Origin: Drosophila miranda
Lineage: Eukaryota; Arthropoda; Insecta; Diptera; Drosophilidae
NCBI RefSeq assembly: GCF_003369915.1
Contig: NC_046675.1
Location: 26,350,001-26,414,000 of the forward strand
Length of the DNA stretch: 64,000 nucleotides
Direction of reading: 5' to 3'
The notes beneath the pieces are model-generated. The model was given only the letters and a program-made list of their open reading frames with translations, was not told where the DNA came from and made no database searches. Positions 41,919-52,500 of the stretch are shown piece by piece (positions within the stretch are counted from its first letter, which is position 1; each line of letters opens with the position of its first letter). The position numbers and the translations under genes were made by a program.

Positions 41919-44900
41919 ATGGAAACTTGTCGTACCTGTGCGATTTCCATGTTTGTTTGCCATGGCAGCAACAATTTTCTGGACCTATTCCATCCCACCT
42001 GCTGGCAGAGTGAAATGGCCCAGATACGACTGGAGTTTGTCCACTGGAATCTGAAGGTACGTACACAACTTATGGTCGGTCTGTCGTGGAGTTGGTAACT
42101 GAAAATAACTCATTTTCCACCAAAGTGAAAGTCTGTGTGGTGTGTGGCAATGCAACGAAAACTGCATTGAGTTGAGTTTTGGCTTGAGATCTGATTACCC
42201 TTACTCAGGGGTCTTTGAACTTGATAATGTTTTTCGTTATGTCTATCAAACCGCAAGTCACTTATACTATAAATGTTTATAGATTTATAGATGTCTGTCT
42301 GTTTCTATTGAATCTAAAGTATGGAACTTCTCTGTAAATACAAATTTGTAATTTTTATGTCAATAGTCAATAGTCGCGCAACCGTTTATTACCCAAGTAA
42401 TAGGAACACAATCTACTGCAGACCCGTTTAAACAGAGCCTTAAGCTTAGAGTTTTCCCCTTATATTGTAATACAATTGCAGATTTCTCCCAACGATGGAT
42501 TGCCACAGAAAATATGCAGCGACTGTTTTACAAAGTTCTGCTCCATTTACACATTTCGACTGGGCTGCCAGGAAGCGCAGTTGAAGTTGTCGAACATTTA
42601 TGACAAAATCGATGCCAGCAGCTTGGAGGATGAATGCCAGGAAGAGGAAGGGGAACATGAAGATGCGGAAGCTGTGCCAGAAACAACAATTATAGGAGCA
42701 ACAACAACAACAACGACGGTTTCAACCGAAACACAACCAAACACTGCCACTGCCCCCCCAATAGAGTTTTTTGTGGAAACCATAGGCCACACCGAAGCGA
42801 GTAACGATAACGACTCACAGCCACTATACCAGGATGATGATGATGATAATGATGATGATGATGATGATGACGTTGATGCCTCTCAGGAACTGACCATTAG
42901 CTATGCCTGTAAGTTCTGCTTTAGGCCGCAGGAGAGCTACCAGCTGCAGCAGCTGCTCCTGGATCACATAAATGCCAGCCATGATCCAGAGCAGCCGTAC
43001 AACTGTCCGGAGTGCGAGGAGTGCTTCCAGGATGCTGCCTCCCGGACTGTGCACCTCAAGAGCAGTCATGTGGAGAAGCAGTTCAAGTGCGAAGTGTGCG
43101 GCAAGCAGTACAGCGATCGGCACAACCTGCGCCATCACATCGAGAAGTATCACTCGGAGACGGACTTTGAGTGCACCATGTGCGAGAAGCGCTTCTTTAC
43201 GCGCAAAAGCCTCAACTATCACATGAAGTGGCACAATCCGGAGCGTCAGCTCAAGTGCCGGCAGAGCGGCTGCGAGCGTTTGTTCATCAATCAGCGGCAT
43301 CTCAAATGCCATGAGGCCACCCATACGGGCGCCAGTGCCAGGAAGAGCGAGCACTGTGGCTTCTGTGGTAAAAGTATGTATCTGCCAATACTGATCTGAT
43401 AGTGATAGATCTACTAAATAGAGCCCTTTCCATAGCTTTCATACACCTAAAGACACTACGATGGCATATCTATAGACAGCATGGCGGGGAAAAGCCCTAC
43501 AAATGCGCCAACTGCACGGAGGGTAAGTGGAGAGAGAGAGAGAGAGCAAACCAGGAGCGCAGAAACGATAGAGCCCTGAATAGCCTGATTGGATCTAAAG
43601 ATTCAATCAGGTTGAGGGATCAGGAAACATAAACATAAACATTAACATTAATCATAACAATTTGTCGCATCATCGAACACTCTCACATTGAAACCAGCGC
43701 CTAAGATCATAGAACTGTGGCCCAGCCAGAGCCAGTCCTCAGCTGCCTCTTATATCGTACATAGAGTGTGTCTGTTAGTCAAGTCTGAAGCAACGGTAAA
43801 CATAATGGCTATAGCAGCTCTTTTTGTATACCTTTTTTTAGCCAAAAAGCATGCCCTCGAAAATTAACAAAACGTTTTGTACTTTGCCATAATCTTAGCC
43901 CACATCATTAGAGTTTTTAAACCACAAAATAAATCAACCCAACCCAAGTCCAACCACCAAGTACGTACCCCCTTGGAGAGCAGCATGCATCGTACATATA
44001 CTTACATACTACATATATATGTCTCTATTTCATGACACCCAATCACTAACCGACTAGTTACCATCCGAAACCTGTGCCTGTGCCCTATTAACAGTCCTCC
44101 TCTGCCATCCCCCTGCATAGTGTTCGCCTCGTACGCGGAGAAAAGGATCCATATGCTGGAGCGGCACAGGGAGAACCTAACGCCCATTGAACGCAGCGAA
44201 TGCATGTTGTGCCGCCAGCCCTTTGGCAGCGAGCAGGAGCTCATACATCACATGTCCGTGGATCATTTGCAGCGGGCGGCCAGTGCGCCAGTGATTGCCA
44301 ACAATAAGCGTGTCCTGCAGCAGAAGCGAGAGCGTCAGTATTCGGGACTCTTTCAATGCGACAGCTGCACCCAGAGATTCAATATGAAGTCGGCCCTGGA
44401 TCGCCATGCCGCTGTCCATTCGGAGAAGGACAGGCCGCATGCCTGTCTGCACTGCTCAAAGCGTTTCAAACGGGCCCAGGACCTGAAGTGGCACATCAAG
44501 ACGCACGAGAAGGAGAAGCCCAATGTTTGTGACGTGTGTGGCAAGGCCTTTGCCTTGAAGTATGTCCTCACACAGCATCGGCTAAGCCATGAAGGTGGGT
44601 AAATGATTCCCCTGTAATTGCAGAATTCCAATCAATGTGTTCTCTTTTCTCTGCCAGTTTTGGAGAAGAACTTTAAGTGCAACGTTTGCGGTCGGGCCTA
44701 TCTGTTTGAAAAGAGCCTGCGGCTGCATCAACGCATCCACACGGGCAACACCTACTACAAATGCGATCTGTGCCAGGAACGCTTCGTAACGCACATTAAA
44801 CTGAAAAGTATTTGAAAGACCATATCATAGCCGAAGGGACTGGACTGGTACTAAAAGTGTGATTATTGTGTTTCAGCTCATATGCAGAAAATGCATGCAC

Positions 44901-44962
44901 ACGCATCTGAGACGCCTTCACCGGACTCCCTGGATGATTTGATAAAGATTGTGATTTCCTAA
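41919..44962 (+). CDS. ZAD-C2H2 zinc-finger transcription factor
   Basis: Six exons, 41919-42056, 42482-43373, 43436-43522, 44121-44594, 44658-44807 and 44877-44962, give 608 aa. The N-terminal ZAD dimerisation domain starts METCRTCAIS; its second Cys pair is KICSDCFTKFC in exon 2. An acidic region with a GAT-encoded Asp run (DDDDDNDDDDDDDVD, 42,833-42,876) follows. Then come about ten C2H2 fingers, for example YNCPECEECF, FKCEVCGKQYSDRHNLRHHI, FQCDSCTQRFNMKSALDRHA and YKCDLCQERF. The ZAD-C2H2 class is greatly expanded in insects and binds DNA as homodimers. The fourth finger area is split by the 87-nt exon 3, and a 598-nt intron follows. D. melanogaster CG8301 is a possible orthologue (from memory, uncertain). 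Confidence 0.9.
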
Positions 44963-46394
44963 ACAGAACAAGATAGCAAAAGAAAGCCCCTACTGTACTT
45001 TTGTAGCCAAGCGCAAATAGAGAGAGAGAGACAGAGAGCGTAGCTCTCACTAACTCCTACTAAACTGACAAACTACCAAAACCAAACTACTAAAACCATA
45101 CCCTCCATTCAACCTTATCATTAGACCATATGCGGCCGCAGGAACGCACCAGGGCTGAAAGCTTTATACTCTCTAGGCAAATGATTCACTCTCTATCATA
45201 TATATCTTCTACTATATCTTTCTTCTTCCACCATCGTATTCCCCTGAATACCGCGAGTGCTGTCCATCTATATATTCACACACCTGCAGCACTTAGAAAC
45301 ACACGACCATTGACGACCATTTAGCGATAAGCAATATTTAAAAAGAACTTCAAGCTACACGGCAACCACTTAATGCTCAATGCATTTGCATTTATTTCAA
45401 AACCCAAAAAATATTTACAATATCTACCGAAAGAGTATAAGTCGTATTTAAAATATCAATGTACTATGAATTTTACTATGTGTAGTTCCAGATATATTTA
45501 CCAAATTCGTGCTCTATAAAAACATCAATTTGAAAAGATGAAGTAGTTTTTTTTTTTTAATTTGTTGGTAATTTTGTACGGCTTTATGCACAGTGGTGGA
45601 TACCGTCGATCGGCGCTAAATATTGAGTTGTACCATTAAAGGTTAATACTGTAAACAGCAATGCAAAATTTCCATCGCTGCATAATTTTCAAGAACATTC
45701 CGATGTATTCGAGCGGTATGGTTTATTAACAAATATTTGATATTGAATTGCATCCGGTTTTTAGATTAGTCTACCGCAACTATAAATTTTTTAGGCCCTG
45801 TCTCTTCTCGCTACCAATTAACAAAAAAAACCTGCTTATCCTGCATAAATACGAGTATGTTCCTTTAATTTAATTAATTAAATATTCAGAAAATCCAAGA
45901 AATGCAACTGAGCTGCAATCCGAAATCCGCGCGAAATACCGTATGTATTTTTGCAGTTACAGTTCGTTCATTATATTCATTGTTGAGATTATTAAGCACC
46001 TCAGAGAAGATATACTGTCGGAATTCTGGAGTTAAAATGATTTTCAGATCAGACTATGATTCTCGTTGAGCTATAACTGTCTTCTGCGGATGACATATTT
46101 AAACCATTTTACTTATCGATATTATAGTGCGATAAATTGAATTGCTGTATATTTTCGGCTGTTATTGTTCCTAACCTAAACTGTTAAGTTAACTTGAGCA
46201 TGTTAACTATGTGCAAGTGTTAAACCACTTCGCTTTAGATAAAACTTCAAATTGAAAAATGCTCAATTGGGAAAAATCACGCCAAACCTTTTCGATGTAA
46301 CGATGCGATTTTTGCTTTCGGCTAATGAAAATCGTCAAGAATTTTCGTCCATACGATATATGCAAAAAAACCTTATCGTTTAAAACATTTTCAA
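44963..46394. other. Intergenic interval 3' of the zinc-finger gene
   Basis: AT-rich, with the zinc-finger gene 3' UTR at the left. An inverted relative of the 28,900-29,000 block lies at 46,290-46,350 (GGCTAATGAAAATCGTCAAG). No coding frame beyond short chance ones. Confidence 0.4.
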
Positions 46395-46830
46395 AACAAG
46401 TTTTTTGTTGAACTTTTTTGTTGAAACCTTGTTTTAGCCAAAATACAATCAAAAGGAGTCATCAATGGCATACAATTATTTTAGCAGATCTGAGAGTCTT
46501 AGTGTGCCTGCATTACTCAACGGAATATAAAAATTGAGATCACCTACGTTTTATGGGTTTGGCCTTTTTGCGCTAGATCCAATAAAACCAAGTATTTAGA
46601 ATAAACCAGTTAAGTAGAAAATTTATTCATCAATCGTAAAAAACTATGTGGGCATGGCTAAATCGTCCATATAGCTGATATTCGACGGAAGATCAAAATT
46701 GAGGGAATCGTCGTATTTGTTGAATCGGTAATGGCCCGGTTGACAACATTTAAATCCTTGTCGCTCACATTCAAAAAAGTTAGATTTGGCGCGCACCACA
46801 CGGTATATTTTAAAAACGAGACCGTATATT
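46395..46830 (+). repeat. Dispersed repeat R1, copies G1 and G2 (adjacent, diverged)
   Basis: G1 (46,395-46,545): TTTTTTGTTGAAACCTTGTT, AAAATACAATCAAAAGGAG, ACTCAACGGAATATAAAAAT. G2 (46,546-46,830): TTTGGCCTTTTTGCGCTAGA, AATAAACCAGTTAAGTAGAA, CTATGTGGGCATGGCTAAAT. G2 then has an insertion (ATCGGTAATGGCCCGG...) before CGGTATATTTTAAAAACGAG and CGTATATTTCGG. Motif 1 is missing. No gene starts directly downstream, so these are copies not at a recognised promoter. Confidence 0.75.
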
Positions 46831-46889
46831 TCGGTATTTATTTGAATCGGGTAGAATCGGTAATAACCGGTTCTCAACAATGAGTCTCA

Positions 46890-47735
46890 TTCCATACACA
46901 AACATGTTGCTAAGTCCATGCACACATCCCCTGGGGGAAATGGATGAGATAGGATTGCTGAAATGTGTGTCATCCCAGGCTCTAATTAATGAGAAACTAG
47001 ATAGTCTCTGTTTTAAACGATATTTTGCAGCTCATCGTCTATCTACAGAGACCAAGGACTGGTACTGGGATCAGGATTTATATACAAACACCTAATCAAA
47101 TGCATGAATAGACCAAAAAAATGCAATCTTAAACAAGGTCTTTATTAATCACATTTGAAAGCAGGTTGGAAAACAGTATCTTTATATAATATTCACGAAA
47201 TAGGGTGTACAAACGCCCATACCCTGGTTGACAATAAATGAGTCTACAAATACCAGCAACATTGACGTCACAACCTGCGACTATTGAACACATTTTTTGA
47301 AGCCGTGATTTTGTCAAAACAGAAAACATGCCAGTACTTAAAAGTAGTTAATCCTGTTCAAAATTGATTCAGCAATCATATTAAGTTATCTGGGTAAAAC
47401 TTAGAGATCTATATAGCTGGGAATATTCGACGGAAGAAAGAGTAACCAAGAAATAGTCGTCATAACCGGTTGACAACAATGAGTCCCATTCCATGCACAC
47501 ATACTCTGGGGGAAATGGATGTTATAGAATTAAGAAAATGTTTGTATTCCAAGGCTCAGTAGGTATTAGGATCGACATAAATATATACAAGATACTAAAA
47601 ATGTACTTGAATATGTCTACAGAATATCAATTACAGAAAAAGTCGTTATAAATCACGTTTCATCTTCTTATAAAATTAACGAAATAGGGTATAAAAATGC
47701 CTATACACGAACCATTCTTCAAATACCAGCAACAT
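46890..47735 (+). repeat. R3 modules between R1 copies
   Basis: Two R3 copies, 46,890-47,095 and 47,485-47,600, share CCATGCACACAT, CTGGGGGAAATGGATG and AGAGACCAAGGACTGGTACT (or its decayed form). Each is followed by a second block with GAAATAGGGTATA(C)AAA and AATACCAGCAACATTG (47,200-47,280 and 47,680-47,735). The right block runs straight into R1 copy H. Confidence 0.7.
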
Positions 47736-47925
47736 TGCGACTGTTTTTTTGTTGAACTATTTCGTTTAAGCCTTTTTTTTGCCAAAATACGATAAAAGCA
47801 AGGATTAAAAACTATCCAATCTTGTAGAAAATTTATTCATCAATGAGATAAAACTATGTGGGCAGAGCTGAGGGTTTTAGTTTGTCAGCATTATTCAATG
47901 GAATATCAAAATTGAGCAATTTCCT
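47736..47925 (+). repeat. Dispersed repeat R1, copy H (5' part only)
   Basis: TTTTTTTGTTGAACTATTTCG, AAAATACGATAAAAGCAAGG, AAACTATGTGGGCAGAGCTG, TCAATGGAATATCAAAATTG. It stops before the Motif 6 / Motif 1 array and is followed by copy I. Confidence 0.75.
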
Positions 47926-47929
47926 TTTT

Positions 47930-48264
47930 CGTTTGTTTTGATTGACCTATTTCGCTACTTGTTTTTTGGTTGACTTATTTCGCTAAAACCTTTTTTTACG
48001 CAAAATGCAATAAAAGCAAGTATTAAGAATAAACCAGTTAAGTAGAAAATTGATTCTTTTATCGTATAAAATTATGTGGGCATGGCAAAATGTTCTATAT
48101 AGCTATTAATATACCACGGAATATAAAAAACGAGAAATATGTATGGTAGAGCTGAATTTGTCAGTATATTTACGGTATATTTTTAAAAGGAGACGGTATA
48201 TTTTGTTATATTTCTGAGCGTCGGACGGCATATTTTAACGATAGACTTATTATGGCCACACTGA
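47930..48264 (+). repeat. Dispersed repeat R1, copy I, at the promoter of the long gene
   Basis: Complete R1: GGTTGACTTATTTCGCTAAA, GCAAAATGCAATAAAAGCAA, AAATTATGTGGGCATGGCAA, Motif 6 GTCAGTATATTT at 48,160-48,171, GACGGTATATTTTG and CGGCATATTTTAACGATAGA (decayed DRE). It ends in a Motif 1 variant GGCCACACTG at 48,254-48,263. It is directly 5' of a large exon on the same strand. Confidence 0.85.
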
Positions 48265-49048
48265 ATAAAACTTTTACCTGACCGGTTGTCATTGTGCGCG
48301 TCGCGGAAAATATAAATAAAGAAGTAATACTCTCGCGCTTGTTTTTGTTGGTACTCTGCGGGGTAAAGTTGACAACTAATTTGAACGCGTTTGTTGTCTA
48401 GTATTGTGGTTGTTTTGCTTGCTTCTTCCGGCAGAGGCAGAGGCAGAATACGTGTGAAATTATAGTTGATAATTTGTTAATAAGTTGCACCTGTGCTTCT
48501 GTGCCGCGGTCTAGTTCGTCTCCCTCTCTGTATGCTGTATGTGTGTGTGTGTGTGGTGTGCGAGGTGTGTGTGAGTGTGTGAATGTTGTGCGAGTACCGT
48601 TTTGTATTCATTCTCGCGAATGGAAATTGAAAACCAGCCGAAAGAAATACCATTCATTTTCAAGTGAATAATATCGTGAAAATAAAGATTTTTTCCTTCT
48701 ACCGTTCGTTTGTGTCTAATACCAGTTTATAAAAAACTACAACAAAAGCCATAAAACAGTGCAACAACAACTGTTCTAAGCGTTTTACACAAACAAACAC
48801 GTTTTCGGGCCATCAGTGTGTGTGCTAGTGGGATGGATGCTGTGTGTACGTGTTGCTCCTCTGTCGTGTCATTGTGTGTGTTTGTGTATAGAAATTTCTA
48901 ATGCTTTTTTCGTTTCGTTTGTATTCAAAAATAGCCACAAAAACAGCAACAACAATTGGGATTCTGTTAGTGCGTGTTTTATAATTTTTAATTTTTAATA
49001 ACAACGGAAACAGCAGGATACCTTTACAACTTTGATTTTGTTTTGAAG
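48265..49048 (+). other. Large non-coding 5' exon of a long-intron gene
   Basis: The sequence after R1 copy I lacks long open frames. It is rich in TG runs (48,540-48,600) and CAA/TTT stretches typical of Drosophila 5' UTRs, and ends TTTTGAAG followed by GTGAGTGT at 49,049. No coding frame of the same gene is confirmed in the window, so its product is unknown from sequence. Pasilla (a KH-domain splicing factor) is a positional guess. Confidence 0.5.
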
Positions 49049-49131
49049 GTGAGTGTTGGATTATAAAGTAACTGTGGTAGTTTTTAGCAGGTAGAACGAA
49101 ATAACGAAATGGTGTCCATAAAATGATGGCC

Positions 49132-49506
49132 TTATCCCTTATTGATTAAATAACATATCCAGCAGAATACGGCAACCAACATAGCCATTACGACAACCGC
49201 ATAGAGTCCAACGTTGTCAGTCTCCTCCACTTTGGGTCCAAGCTGCGTTGTTTCCGCCACCATATCATCCATTCCCTTAGTTGTAAAAAATAGGGACCTT
49301 TGGTTCCTCGAACTAAGAGCTTTGATGGATTCTATTGAATCCATGTTGCTTTGATTCGAAGCGTGACTTTTAGTAATCAGTATTTGTGTATTTCCAGTAA
49401 AGCCTACTACTTTTTTATTTTTTTTCCTTTTGATCATTTTCACTTTGCATGCCAATGCAGCCACCAAGCCACCTCTCCTCCCTCGGCAAACAGACGTTAG
49501 CAGCAT
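49132..49506 (-). CDS. Possible small tail-anchored membrane protein nested in the intron
   Basis: Single minus-strand frame of 124 codons. The N-terminal half is basic (KVKMIKRKKNKKVVG). The C-terminus is a clean single hydrophobic segment, VGLYAVVVMAMLVAVFCWIC, followed by YLINKG. Acidic and polar residues (VEETDN) precede it, as in tail-anchored proteins. A shorter start at MIKRKKNKK is also possible. I recognise no homologue. It lies 84 bp inside the intron, antisense to the long gene. The coherent topology and codon use favour a real gene, but the length alone does not exclude chance. Confidence 0.4.
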   Translation of the reverse strand: MLLTSVCRGRRGGLVAALACKVKMIKRKKNKKVVGFTGNTQILITKSHASNQSNMDSIESIKALSSRNQRSLFFTTKGMDDMVAETTQLGPKVEETDNVGLYAVVVMAMLVAVFCWICYLINKG

Positions 49507-52500
49507 TTAGGCGCCTGGTCATTTATTTGATATCATCATCATCATCGTCATAATCATCGTCATTGTCGAGTGCAACAGGTTTTTGCGTCTAATAAGGTAA
49601 TGCCGAAAGAGATGATGAAAAAATGGCTAAATTATAATCGAAAGAGAAAAAAATATCCATCATTGGAAAGTTGATTTGATTGCATTTGCGGAATGCAGCC
49701 CCAGTCCCGTCCCGTGTCCCGTGTCGGTCGGTCGTCAGGGTTGCCTAGTTGTGCGACAGGGCGACGCGACGCATTTTTTTTGTGCGAAACACCCATTCCC
49801 TGCACTTGGCTAATATTTCAGGCTTCATGCTTCATTTGCTTTCGAGCGGCGGCTGAACTTTCGCAACAGCCGGCAAGGGCGATTGTTGGATGGGATTGGA
49901 TTGGATTGTATCTCGGAGAAAGGCAGATAGGGCTAGGGTTACACACACGCTCCTCATCTCCTTACCTAACCTCAGGTCTCAAGCAGCTTTTGGGTGTGTA
50001 CACACTGCCAGTGCCACCCACAAGAAACGGTGATAAATCGCCGCCACGAAGTGACTTTTGGCGAACGAGAGAAAAGTTGTGTGTGGGACTGGGACTGGGG
50101 ACTGGCAACGCTTTGGGGACATTACACAATTATCCAAACCGAAGCATTTCCCATTTCCCCCCTAAGAAAAATGCATTTTTCCATGAAAATCAATTGCCTT
50201 CCTTGCCCCTCTTTTGTCAGCCGTTTTCCGCTGCTGTATCATGTCTTTCTTCTCCCTGTTTCTTGTTGTGCTTCTGTTTTGTTTATGCTTTTCCCATCTT
50301 ATTGTTTTTGCGCGCCTCGTGCGTCGAATTTATGTGGATTTCAGTTCGTTCGCTCGCTCCCAAGACGGAAGCACTTAATGATACAAATAATACTCGTAGC
50401 GGAGCTCCCAGTAGCGGCTGCAGCTGGGGGAATAACAGCAGAAAAACCAAAGAAAAACTAAAGAAAAAAGGGTGCCCTGGTAGCTTTTCCCCCACATAGT
50501 ACAACCCGTGGAAAATTGGCGCCGCAGCCGTTCAAAAAAAAAACACGAAAACTTGAAACTTGTTTGCCGCATAATTTCCAAAGTTGCAATTTTCATTTTT
50601 TTTTTTTTATGGCCATTTGTCTTGCAGTTGTTTTTGGTCTCCATTTTTTTTTTTTTTTTTCTACTTTTTCGAGTTGAAAGTGTTGGCAATGCCTGTTTGG
50701 GGCCCATTTGGAATCGTAGTCGGAGTCGGGTCGGGTCTGGTTTTTCTTTCGTTTCTTGGTTTTCGTTTTTTTGACCCCCTGTTGAGGTAATCAGAATTAC
50801 ATAGAAGAAACATTTCATTTTCCGTTGACTTTTGGTGAATTTTCCGAATTTTTTACTGCACTCTGGGTGCAGTATTGCCAGCTGTAATTTTTGTGGTAAT
50901 GTGGTAACAGTGTTGCCCTTAGGAATTTCTCGAGGAATCCCTCTGGGGCTTGGGTGTCCCTAGATATTCCGCTGTAAGCTGCGAAAAGCGCACTCGGCGG
51001 CTCCGAAGACACGCCTCTACTCCTTTTATGGAGAGCAACACCTTCTTGTGTCTTATTACATGTACTCGTATTATTTCATAATAATTTCTGGTTTAACTCT
51101 CGGGCTGGCTCTTTCATAATCGACCATCAAAACGTGTCTCTCTCTCTTTGGGCCATCTGCTGCTGCCACTTGTGGGCCCACCCATATGATGGGCTCAGTT
51201 TTGGGTCTGTCGCCTGCTTACCTGTTTGTTCGTTCCACCAAAAACACTATTCCACTCCTCCCCGCGTAAAGTGCAAGACACTTGTGCAATTATTGTTGCC
51301 CAGTCGTCGAGTCCAGTCTGTGTGGCAAAGTGTAGAACCCCTCTTGGGGACAGGTTGCCGCTTCCCTTTTCATGGCTTGTACATACGTACCTACACCTGT
51401 AGGTACTTTTGTCTGTTTTCTTTGTCGGGTGGTTCAGCGGCAGCAGCGGATCCATTGAAACAATGCCGGGTATTTAGTGAAAATGCTTTTGTGCTGCGGC
51501 AGTGCCTTCTCGCTTATTAACTTACCTGCTATCTTAACCATTTTCATTTTTCACACGCACAGGCAGAGCCAAGAGCCCAGAGCCCAGAGCCGGCTCCATC
51601 TCTGCCAGACTGGAAAATGCACTGCACTTGCCGTGTGGTGCGATGTGTCCGTGTCCGTGGATTAGTCGCCCTCGCTTGGATTTCTTTTGTTTCTGTAACG
51701 ATGTGCCTCTGCCTCTCTTTCTGGCCAGGTTTCAGCTTCTCTTTTGCACGCTCGTTTTTTGGTTTTTTCTATTTTCTGTTTTTCCTGAATGAACATGAAC
51801 GGAAATGCCGCAGGGGGTGATTTCTTGAAACTCTCTCCTCCTCCTCTGTTCCTCTGTCCAGACCCTGGACCAGGCCGTGTCCAGCTGAGATGTTCTATCC
51901 ATGTTCCTCCCTTCTGATTCGGCGCCCCCCTATCTCCAGATCTCTAGAAAATAGACGGCGCCCCGTGCACGGCATCGCACCGTCTGTCTATTTATTAGTT
52001 CGTATTCGTAGATTTACTCTATAATTAAAATGCAGCCTGATTGTTAGGGTTTCGGGTCTAGCTCTGGGTCTGGGCTTGGGTCTGAGTTTCGGGTTTTGGG
52101 ATTGCTTATCATTAAAGAGTGATTAAGCTTAAAGCCTGTGATTAGTGGCTACTCTGTGTGCCCTGGGACGGAAATCGAAGATTGGATGTAGAGCATTAGA
52201 GCATCTGATTAAATAAATAATAATTAATAATAATAATAATATGTAGCTAGAAAGAAAGATTTTCCTACCAGCCATCTCCTTTCGTGGCATTTCCCCCACA
52301 TAAAATATTTACTCTTGCAAATTGATTCGCTTTGCAGTGTTTCACCGAACCCCAAAGGATTGGCAATTCATTTAATTGAAATTTTCAATTACATCATCGC
52401 TTTTCGCTTATCAGCAGAATTTCCAGCTCCAGCAGGTCCCTCGGGCGGCGGGGACTCCCTGCTGCCCAAAAGGCATAGTCGGACATTTGTCACCCCTCCA

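Noticed and set aside
49693-50499. Plus-strand frame of 268 codons
   Set aside because: Cys/Ser/Phe/Pro-rich with no recognisable fold. A second frame of similar length overlaps it, and codon use is unlike the neighbouring genes.
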